Assembly (NCBI RefSeq): GCF_900635455.1
Contig: NZ_LR134116.1
Location: forward strand, 1,302,001-1,366,000
DNA length: 64,000 bases
Source: Yersinia intermedia
Lineage (GTDB): Bacteria; Pseudomonadota; Gammaproteobacteria; Enterobacterales; Enterobacteriaceae
Reading direction: 5' to 3'
In this document: positions 43,962-51,328 of the stretch, piece by piece
Numbering within the stretch: the first letter of the stretch is position 1
How the letters are laid out: each line of letters opens with the position of its first letter
Notes under the pieces: model-generated
What the model was told of the DNA's origin: nothing
What the model saw: the letters and a program-made list of their open reading frames with translations, nothing else
Database searches by the model: none
Program-made: the position numbers and the translations under genes

Positions 43962-44753
43962 TCATTTAAAAAAGTTAACTTTCTTGAGTTCAGACAGTTC
44001 ATAACTTAATATTGTTAATATTTCGTTCATTGAGTTTTTTACAACATTATTATGCCGCGTTACAAAATATTCATCATTATGAAAAACCTTCAATATACTA
44101 TCCCCTCTGCTAGTAATAGAGTTAATTAATGGAGGGATATGGTCTGTATAGGTATCGTCATTATGCGATGTGATAATATATATTCTCTTGGGTGAGTGCA
44201 TGGAGTTTTTAATTATGTCTTTTAGGTATTCAGAATATATTATTTTTTGACTTTCGGTTGCATCTTTAGGATATATATAAGAAAGATGTTTTTTGAATTT
44301 ATCGATCCATTTAACTAAGTCGAACTGAGGAACAGCACAAATAACTGCGCCTACATTAATCTCATGACCAAATAATAAAGACGCATAGCCACCTTTGGAT
44401 AACCCAAATAGAGTCACGTTTTCGGAAAGTATTTTATATTCTTTTATCTTGCTAGTTATAAATTCTACTACGGCCTCCTTTTTTTCAAATCCACCATTTG
44501 TACCAAGATAATAATCGCCTACTAATCCTTTATCATCTTTGACATAAATTTTACGACAGTTAAAATATCTTAGCCCAGCCAAAAGAGTATAAGGATATCT
44601 TTTAATTGGGTCTTCAGATTTCTCATCGCCTAAAGATTGGAATATTACTAGGAGCTTACTTTCCCCAACACTATTTTCAAATGGATATGGATCTTCAATA
44701 TAAGTCAATTCAACACTATTACTGCATATAAATAACTTTTCTGAAAAACTCAT
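43962..44753 (-). CDS. Alpha/beta-hydrolase-like capsule gene product
   Basis: A 263-aa cytoplasmic protein without signal peptide. The nucleophile elbow is ENVTLFGLSKGGYASLLFG (Ser at about residue 119), with SLGDEKSED as a possible oxyanion region, a late acidic NDDTYTDHIPP and a His in the C-terminal third (YFVTRHNNVV). Alpha/beta-hydrolase-fold proteins occur in several phosphopolymer capsule loci; SacC of meningococcus A is an O-acetyltransferase with this fold. An acetyltransferase or esterase role is therefore an inference. Last gene of the leftward operon; AT-rich like its neighbours. Confidence 0.6.
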   Translation of the reverse strand: MSFSEKLFICSNSVELTYIEDPYPFENSVGESKLLVIFQSLGDEKSEDPIKRYPYTLLAGLRYFNCRKIYVKDDKGLVGDYYLGTNGGFEKKEAVVEFITSKIKEYKILSENVTLFGLSKGGYASLLFGHEINVGAVICAVPQFDLVKWIDKFKKHLSYIYPKDATESQKIIYSEYLKDIIKNSMHSPKRIYIITSHNDDTYTDHIPPLINSITSRGDSILKVFHNDEYFVTRHNNVVKNSMNEILTILSYELSELKKVNFFK

Positions 44754-44832
44754 TTTAAACCCTTATTGACTTAGTTCAATATTTTAATTATTTCATCATC
44801 TATTAGTAGTCAGATGAAAGTAAACTATAAGA

Positions 44833-45933
44833 TCAATGGCTATAGTATTTATCAAGAAAGGCTATAAGCTCGAAATGATAGTTGTTATTGTTTTTGAAAT
44901 CATTTGAGTTGAAATCATTAGCACAGAATGAATGCGGAGCGTTAGAGGTGTTTTTTACGGATAACAGATTTTTATAAAGTGACTTTGCATTGGGTGACCT
45001 TATATTAAAATAATAGCTTATATCTAAATGTGGAGTAGAAAGGCCATTGAGATATTGGACATAAGGAACTAAAAAAGTTGCCATATTTAAGTCGATCCTA
45101 CTCCTAAACTTATTAGATGAGAATTTTTTAATATGGACTTCAAAAAGTTCAAATGTTTTGACATACATGCTCTTTTTCAATGGCACATAAGTATGAGTTA
45201 AAGGTTTATCAAATGAAATATTTAGCTTATTTAATAATAAACTGTTGCAATTATTCGAAGCTGTCAATGTTGCTGTCGATACACCTATTTTGTTCATGGT
45301 TTCTAAACTTTTACTGCTAATAAATAAACTACATAGTCCATTCGAACGAAAAAAATGAGATGGCATTATAGGCCTAGATACAAAAAAATCATCATTAAAA
45401 TAAATGAAATTTTCACTTAAATTTGGAATTTTATAAAGATAACTTTCTATTACATGTGAATTAAATGTTGGTAGATATTCATCAGGAATTATTTGCTGAT
45501 GGTCAATTATTATTACTTTGTCTTTTAATAAATTTGGTATTTCAGGTGTTTGTTTATCAGTGACAATGAATATATTTCTAACCCATGGCATAAAAACAGC
45601 CACACTTAATAAAGAATAATATATCTCATTATGGCTCTTAAACCTTGCTTCGTCAGTTGAAAAAAACTCTATATCTGAGTGGCATAGATTAACATGGGCA
45701 TTTTTATTACCTTGCCATATTTTATCCTCAGAGTTTACCCAAGTGTAAACGATGTCAATTTCAAAGATTGGATTGAAATCTGATAATATAACCTCTTCAT
45801 TATCTAACAAGATTTCTTCACTAAGGTATTTTATGTTATTCTGGTTGGTTACTATTGGGTATTTTTTTATTAAAATATCACGAAAGAAACAACCTGGATT
45901 TAAAAAAAATTTTTTTATTTTTCTCAGATTCAT
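44833..45933 (-). CDS. Stealth-family capsular polysaccharide phosphotransferase
   Basis: A 366-aa protein with the Stealth regions: CR1 IDIVYTWVNSED (about 59-70), CR2 DEARFKSHNEIYYSLLSVAVFMPWVRNIFIVTDKQTP (about 94-130) continuing to NFIYFNDDFFVSRP (about 175-188), and later CR3/CR4-like segments. Stealth proteins such as meningococcal SacB and XcbA transfer hexose-1-phosphate from a nucleotide sugar, forming phosphodiester bonds. The N-terminus (KIKKFFLNPGCFFRDILIKK) carries the basic motif common in capsule transferases. Donor and acceptor cannot be inferred. Fifteen bases separate it from the upstream gene. Confidence 0.85.
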   Translation of the reverse strand: MNLRKIKKFFLNPGCFFRDILIKKYPIVTNQNNIKYLSEEILLDNEEVILSDFNPIFEIDIVYTWVNSEDKIWQGNKNAHVNLCHSDIEFFSTDEARFKSHNEIYYSLLSVAVFMPWVRNIFIVTDKQTPEIPNLLKDKVIIIDHQQIIPDEYLPTFNSHVIESYLYKIPNLSENFIYFNDDFFVSRPIMPSHFFRSNGLCSLFISSKSLETMNKIGVSTATLTASNNCNSLLLNKLNISFDKPLTHTYVPLKKSMYVKTFELFEVHIKKFSSNKFRSRIDLNMATFLVPYVQYLNGLSTPHLDISYYFNIRSPNAKSLYKNLLSVKNTSNAPHSFCANDFNSNDFKNNNNYHFELIAFLDKYYSH

Positions 45934-45948
45934 GTGAATTATTCCTAC

Positions 45949-46845
45949 TTAGATAGCTGAGAGTACTGCTTCTCTATTACTAGAGTGTGGGAATAAACTT
46001 TCTAGAAATTCGAAATAAAGACTTTCATTAGATGTGCTTTCATCAAAGGTTATTGCTAGAGGGCAACGATTTGAACCATGCACTGATTGTATCCATACGA
46101 ATTTCTCAATAAATCCATAGTCAAGACGAGCATATTGAATTGGTGACTCTAATATTGAGTTTTGCAACAAAATAGTTCCTGCTATAGGAAGGAATTTGAA
46201 AATATATTCATTGCTTGATAGTTTGTTTGTATTTTTCTTATCTAAATAAATCAGGCTAATTGTATTGCAAATACTGATGTTTTCCATTGGGGTAAAATTA
46301 TAAGACACACCTTCCATTATATTATTTATATCTGAATCAAAATTAATTATTTTATTTTTATTCTTTTTGATATAATTTATTACTTTTCCATTATCACCAA
46401 TGAAATCGGAATGGTTTATTTTTTTAAGGAAGAAGAAGTTTATATTAATAAATACAAAAACTTCATTTCTATGAGAGTTAGGTAATATTCTTTTTTTGAA
46501 AAAATCATCATAATTTTCATACGTAAGAATTTCTTTGTGGGCGATTTTTATATCCTTAGATATATAACTAACACTAGAGAAGTTACCATATTTTTCTATG
46601 CTCCTATATTGTAATTTTAGAATGTTATTTTTAATTTTGTATTCTTCTAATATGTTATCAATAATTACCAAATTGACTTTTATTTTTTTTATGTCAACTT
46701 TATATCTTTCAACATTCATTTGTACTATTTCTTTATGTTTAGGTTGTGCTTTTTTTATATTTATGCTTTTTTTATTTAGGCGTTTTTCAATGGCATCTTT
46801 TAAATACAAATTTGGTGTTTTTATTAGCTTTGATAGCTTGGACAT
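45949..46845 (-). CDS. Capsule region 2 protein of unknown function, 298 aa
   Basis: Not recognised. The N-terminus MSKLSKLIKTPNLYLKDAIE shares a K-L/F-x-x-P-x-x-[FY]-x-[KR]-D motif with the neighbouring Stealth protein, which suggests a common membrane or partner-docking segment. The middle is Lys/Ile/Asn-rich, and the C-terminal part has WIQSVHGSNRCPLAITFDES. No sugar-transferase signature is certain. ATG 46845 follows GGAG by 8 bases and overlaps the preceding stop (TAATG). A role in capsule synthesis is inferred only from position. Confidence 0.6.
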   Translation of the reverse strand: MSKLSKLIKTPNLYLKDAIEKRLNKKSINIKKAQPKHKEIVQMNVERYKVDIKKIKVNLVIIDNILEEYKIKNNILKLQYRSIEKYGNFSSVSYISKDIKIAHKEILTYENYDDFFKKRILPNSHRNEVFVFININFFFLKKINHSDFIGDNGKVINYIKKNKNKIINFDSDINNIMEGVSYNFTPMENISICNTISLIYLDKKNTNKLSSNEYIFKFLPIAGTILLQNSILESPIQYARLDYGFIEKFVWIQSVHGSNRCPLAITFDESTSNESLYFEFLESLFPHSSNREAVLSAI

Positions 46846-49247
46846 TAGTTGCACTCCTGCAAAAATCTAGTCATTACCTTGGAAATTTCATAGTTATTTA
46901 AATACGTATTTCTAGCGTTTATTCCTAGTTTTTCTAATAAAACTTCATCAGTGATTAGTTTTTCTAAACACTCTGAAAAATGCTCTATTGAAAAACATTC
47001 TGCGACTAATGAGTTGTATCCATTGACTAAGAACTCTTTTGGCCCATAACCAATATCAAAACTTACTACAGGTTTTGCCATGCTAAAACTTTCAATATAC
47101 ACCATGCCAAAACCTTCCTTGAGTGTTGTCAATGCGCAGAATGAACTATTATAGATCTCTTCATAAACTAATGATGTTGCAGTATGAATTGATATTTGTG
47201 ATGCCATATCGTTTTCATTTATTAGTGCAATAAGACTATCTTTTTCTTCACCATCACCATAAATATCCACATGCCATAGAGGGTGTTTTTTTGCAATAAG
47301 AGAGAATGACTTTATAAGTAAATCAAATTGTTTATCTTTAACAAGTCGCCCAAAAGAAACAATTCTATTGGGTTTGTGGTTAATTAATGCTCTCTGTAGG
47401 AGAGGGAGGCGATCTGGTATTCCATTCGGAATGTTGGTTACGTTGTTTATTCCTTTATCTCTATATTCTATATTTTGGAATTTTGTCAAGCCAATCACTT
47501 TATTAGCTTTATTATAGTGTTTAAGTATATCATTTTGAATTTCAAGACTATGGGAGCTAAATTCTTTGTGCTCTTGTAATATCAGAGTGTTATTATTATT
47601 CGCATATTTTATAATATTAACGCATAGCCCCGGGAAAGAACCGATAATCATTGTGTTATTAATTGTTTTTAATATTTTGTATAGCTTTATATCCGTAAGT
47701 AGAGAAAGTCCTTGATATAAGTCTTCTGTCTTTCTAAATAACTTAGATGGAAATTGTGCTAATGAATTCTCCCATTTTGATCTGTATTTTCCTTTACTTC
47801 TTACATCATTCAGATATTCAAGTCTTACACTAGGATCAAGGTGTGACTTAGGAGTATAATCTGTTCTGCGTAGCGATATAATTGTTACTTGATAGCCAAT
47901 TGAAACTAAATAGTTTGCTTGGTTGATTATAGTTTGTACCGTACCACCTATGCCATAAGCATTATAGCAAAAGTAAGTTATTTTTTTTTGTCTATCTTTC
48001 AACTGATTATCTAAAATAGTATTTGTTTTATTAAAATTTTCATAGTCATGTCTAACAATTTTAAAGTTTTTTGTTGCTTCGCTTTTTAAAGAAGACCTGA
48101 TTTTTTTTCTATTAAGTATTTTTTCTAACCCTGAAATACTGTTAACTGTAATTCCCAAAAAGTCACACGGCGAATTTAAATAATGTCCTCTCTCAAATTT
48201 ATATTCGTCATAATCAAATTGTAAAAATACAACTGGAGTTTTTAATAAATTAAATTCAAAAGCTATGGATGAATAGTCAGTTATACAAAGTGCTGTTTCA
48301 TTCAAAACAGTATCGAAATTATCTTGTCCAACAAATGCAACATTTCCGTTAAAAATGGTATCAATATTATTTTTCAAATGTAATAATTTTTCATGAAGAT
48401 AAAATACTATCTTTAAATTTTCATTTTTAGCGTAATTAATAATTCCCTTGCTTTCGAATATTTCTTTAATAAGTTTGATAAATTTATTATCTGCCATTCC
48501 ATTTATCCATTCATCTCGCCAGGTAAAGAAAAATAGAAGGTTATTCTTTCTAACTTTGCTACTACTTAAATTAGCATGTCTTGATAGTCCACTATTTATT
48601 ACTCTGCAGTCCAAAAACCCAATATTAGTTATTAATCTTTTTAGTGTTTGCAAATCAGAAAAATCAACATCTCCATTTGAATTATAATAATTTGATAGCA
48701 AAGTTATATAGAAAGTCTCTAAGTCTTTTTTGGATGCATTGCTTTTTAAATGTGGGAAATTATATTTTTTTATTATTTTATAAGTATCTACCAAATCTTT
48801 TTTTTGTTGTAAAATATTACATACTATTTCTTTCTCGCTACTTAATGATGTATGGAAGAATCTTATCCTTCCATTATAGTGCCCTCTGTGGAAATGTACT
48901 CTTTTATAAGTTATAATACCGTGTTGAAGATATACAATCGATGCCCAACCCTTTGATAGTGGCTTGTTTTTGAATGATGGAAATACATCCATATATCCAT
49001 CGTTTAGTAGCAGATAATCAGCTTTATAAAACTTCGATATGTGTTCTCTACTATCTTTTAGGATGATATTTTTTCCGTGGGATACTAGTTTCACTAAGTC
49101 TATATTGTCTTTGGTATATATGTAAAAAGTGTTCTTATATCCTTGATGCATTCTATGTTGAAAATAAGCAAAACCATTATCTCTGGCTTGCTTTCCGCCT
49201 TTCTCGCTTATGAGAATTGTTAGATCGCCCAGTGTATTTATTTTCAT
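46845..49247 (-). CDS. Two-domain capsule polymerase: TagF-like CDP-alditol phosphotransferase fused to a GT4 glycosyltransferase
   Basis: An 800-aa protein, no signal peptide. Residues about 1-415 resemble TagF/TagB: YLQHG (His109) and YLHE (His285) sit where the two catalytic histidines of TagF-type enzymes are expected, with FFFTWRDEW (239-247) and ITDYSSIAFEF...PVVFLQFDYDEY (322-349). Residues about 422-800 are a GT-B GT4 domain: YNAYGIGGTVQTIINQANYL, IPNGIPDRLP, SFGRLVKDKQFDLLIKSF and EGFGMVYIESFSMAKPVVSFD. Such fusions alternately add alditol phosphate and sugar in teichoic-acid-like capsules of Gram-negative bacteria (established family). First serotype gene after kpsT, 120 bases downstream of it. 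Strongly AT-rich. Start ATG 49247 lacks a clear ribosome site. Confidence 0.82.
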   Translation of the reverse strand: MKINTLGDLTILISEKGGKQARDNGFAYFQHRMHQGYKNTFYIYTKDNIDLVKLVSHGKNIILKDSREHISKFYKADYLLLNDGYMDVFPSFKNKPLSKGWASIVYLQHGIITYKRVHFHRGHYNGRIRFFHTSLSSEKEIVCNILQQKKDLVDTYKIIKKYNFPHLKSNASKKDLETFYITLLSNYYNSNGDVDFSDLQTLKRLITNIGFLDCRVINSGLSRHANLSSSKVRKNNLLFFFTWRDEWINGMADNKFIKLIKEIFESKGIINYAKNENLKIVFYLHEKLLHLKNNIDTIFNGNVAFVGQDNFDTVLNETALCITDYSSIAFEFNLLKTPVVFLQFDYDEYKFERGHYLNSPCDFLGITVNSISGLEKILNRKKIRSSLKSEATKNFKIVRHDYENFNKTNTILDNQLKDRQKKITYFCYNAYGIGGTVQTIINQANYLVSIGYQVTIISLRRTDYTPKSHLDPSVRLEYLNDVRSKGKYRSKWENSLAQFPSKLFRKTEDLYQGLSLLTDIKLYKILKTINNTMIIGSFPGLCVNIIKYANNNNTLILQEHKEFSSHSLEIQNDILKHYNKANKVIGLTKFQNIEYRDKGINNVTNIPNGIPDRLPLLQRALINHKPNRIVSFGRLVKDKQFDLLIKSFSLIAKKHPLWHVDIYGDGEEKDSLIALINENDMASQISIHTATSLVYEEIYNSSFCALTTLKEGFGMVYIESFSMAKPVVSFDIGYGPKEFLVNGYNSLVAECFSIEHFSECLEKLITDEVLLEKLGINARNTYLNNYEISKVMTRFLQECN

Positions 49248-49367
49248 TTTATATTTTACTTTGTTTTTATTTGTATACTGTAAAATTCAAGTATTTTTAC
49301 TATGAGATTTAATTTCTCTGAGATTATTTTATCTTTTTAAGATAAATACATTTTGAGTATATTGCTA

Positions 49368-50033
49368 TTATAGATTTTCATCCTTTTTGTACATATCGAT
49401 AGCTTCCTCGACTGATTCTATAAATTTAACTTTGTTATCACGTCCTATAAATAATGCTACATCACAAAATTCCTTAAGTGAACCGAGGCTATGCGATACC
49501 ATCAAAAAACTAGCCTCTTCATGACGGGATTTGAATAGCTCCGCACATTTTTGCTTAAAGCGTGCATCACCTACGGCAGTGACCTCGTCCACCAGATAGT
49601 AATCAAACTTAAATGCCATGCTCAGGCCAAAACCCAGGCGGGATTTCATGCCGGAAGAGTAGGTTTTGATTGGCATATCAAAGTATTTGCCAAGCTCGGC
49701 GAATTCCTCAACAAAGGCTACTTTCTCTCGTAATTCACGGTCTGTTGCATACAGGCGGGCGACAAACTTAACGTTTTCACGCCCGGTTAAACTCCCTTGG
49801 AATCCACCCGCCAGCCCTACTGGCCAGGAGATCGTTTTATCGGTAATAACTTTGCCGCTATCAGGCCGATCGATACCACCGATAACCCGTAATAGCGTGG
49901 ATTTACCGGACCCATTGCGTCCAATCAGGGCCACACTTTTATTAGTAGGGAACTCAACATTTAGATTTTTAAAAACGTAATGGCGGCCAGCCGGGGTACG
50001 GTAAGATTTGGTTAGATTTTCAATTCTGATCAT
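49368..50033 (-). CDS. kpsT: Capsule ABC exporter ATPase KpsT
   Basis: The nucleotide-binding subunit of the capsule exporter, 221 aa. Walker A GRNGSGKSTLL, signature YSSGMKSRLGFG, Walker B YYLVDEVTAVGD and switch His in MVSHSLGS are present. The C-terminus YKKDENL is typical of KpsT/BexA/CtrD. Overlaps the kpsM stop by 4 bases. Composition is like the backbone, unlike the gene that follows. Confidence 0.95.
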   Translation of the reverse strand: MIRIENLTKSYRTPAGRHYVFKNLNVEFPTNKSVALIGRNGSGKSTLLRVIGGIDRPDSGKVITDKTISWPVGLAGGFQGSLTGRENVKFVARLYATDRELREKVAFVEEFAELGKYFDMPIKTYSSGMKSRLGFGLSMAFKFDYYLVDEVTAVGDARFKQKCAELFKSRHEEASFLMVSHSLGSLKEFCDVALFIGRDNKVKFIESVEEAIDMYKKDENL

Positions 50034-50806
50034 GAGGTTAGCATCGCCTCTTCACCGTTACGGTACAGCACTAACCCGACAAACAGACTGACAAGTGCAC
50101 ATAATGTCAGATAACTCAAGCTTACTCCGTCACTGCTATAGCCTGGAACGATGGCTGCACGGCTTAACTCGACCACATGTACTATGGGATTCCACAGCAG
50201 ATACGGCCAGTACTCTTTGGGAATCGTATGCAGTGAAAACATAATGCAGGAAATAAAGTAGAGCGGTTTTAACAGAATGGGTAGAAACTTCTCGGTTTCG
50301 GGGAAGGTCTTTCCTATAACCATAAAAATTAGGCCGATGCCACAGGAAAAAATGATTAGCATTAACCAAACCAGAACCAGTGAAATAAGGTTAACGACTT
50401 CAAACTCTTCGCCAAGCAAGCCGACGATCGCCATCAGTAAAACGTAAACTACCGCATAAATCAGTGCTTCTAAAATAGTGCGGGCAATGATGGTGTCTAT
50501 CGGCCTTACCGGGCGATAGTTAAATAAGCCTTGGTTGGCTTCTATGGCACCAATTGAACGGTTAGTGATGTTACTGAACATAAAAAAGGGGACAATCCCG
50601 TTAATCAGAAAAACCGGGAAGGAGATGTCTGGCATGGTGCGCTGCATAATGTAGCCGAAAATGCCTAGCAAAATGAGCATGTGGGCCATAGGTTCTAGCG
50701 CCGCCCAAAGATAACCCAGCCGATACTTGCCAAATCTGGTTTTAATTTCCCTCAGAAACAAAGCATTAACGGCAGCTTTTTGTACTTCGAAACCACTACG
50801 AGCCAT
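50030..50806 (-). CDS. kpsM: Capsule ABC exporter permease KpsM
   Basis: A 258-aa ABC-2 type permease with about six membrane helices, which with KpsT flips lipid-linked capsule across the inner membrane. VNALFLREIKTRFGKYRLGYLWALEP-like N-terminus, PVRPIDTIIART and WNPIVHVVELSRAAIVPGYSSDG match KpsM/BexB/CtrC. First gene of the leftward operon; a JUMPstart element lies 33 bases upstream of its ATG. Confidence 0.95.
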   Translation of the reverse strand: MARSGFEVQKAAVNALFLREIKTRFGKYRLGYLWAALEPMAHMLILLGIFGYIMQRTMPDISFPVFLINGIVPFFMFSNITNRSIGAIEANQGLFNYRPVRPIDTIIARTILEALIYAVVYVLLMAIVGLLGEEFEVVNLISLVLVWLMLIIFSCGIGLIFMVIGKTFPETEKFLPILLKPLYFISCIMFSLHTIPKEYWPYLLWNPIVHVVELSRAAIVPGYSSDGVSLSYLTLCALVSLFVGLVLYRNGEEAMLTS

Positions 50807-50839
50807 CTGTTGTTGTCCAAAAAGTTAATTTGGTTTGTC

Positions 50840-50877
50840 CACGCTACCGCCTCTGGTTTACAGCGCCCAGTATGCTG
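50840..50877 (-). promoter_or_regulatory. JUMPstart element with ops site (RfaH target) upstream of kpsM
   Basis: On the minus strand the 38-base element ends in GGCGGTAGCGTG (50851-50840), an exact copy of the ops core that pauses RNA polymerase and recruits RfaH. The preceding bases (CAGCATACTGGGCGCTGTAAACCAGA region) match the rest of the JUMPstart consensus well. This predicts that kpsMT and the four AT-rich region 2 genes form one RfaH-dependent transcript of about 7 kb. The remaining 50878-51272 is AT-rich with no recognised gene. Confidence 0.9.
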
Positions 50878-51272
50878 AAAAACAAAAATAGAGTATGGAA
50901 TACCAATATGGCGAAAATAACTACGCCAAAAGGATAGAAGTATTTATAAGTGTATTATAAAAAATAGATAATACTTGCCATGTGCTGTCTGGATTTTAAA
51001 CATGTATATCCACACATTACCGCAGGTAATTAGATGTGTAAAGGTTCTTCAGGTTATTGGCTTAATTTTAAGAATGTTATTTGTTATTTATAAGACCATT
51101 CTCATGAAAGCAAGAAAAGTCTTATAAATAACCGGTGGCACTCATTGGTATTATATGGCCTGTCTGTTGGGGTGTGATTTATTATATTCTAATAAATGTA
51201 TGGTTGTTTATTTTATTATTTTATATTTTTTGATTAATAATATCGAGATTGTATTTTTGTTAGTCTATTTAA

Positions 51273-51320
51273 GGGGGGCATAGCGAATATAGATGATGAT
51301 AATCCTATGCTTAAGCCCCC
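51273..51320 (-). terminator. Probable terminator after macB
   Basis: GGGGGGC (51273-51279) pairs with GCCCCCC (51314-51320), and CATAG with CTATG inside. It lies 9 bases past the macB stop on the minus strand; TTAAATAGACT follows, so only a short T run is present. Confidence 0.5.
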
Positions 51321-51328
51321 CGAATTAT

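Noticed and set aside
49368..50806. Reading kpsMT as an O-antigen exporter (Wzm/Wzt)
   Set aside because: KpsT lacks the C-terminal polymer-binding extension of Wzt, and kpsE, kpsD, kpsC and kpsS are linked, so a group 2 capsule exporter fits.
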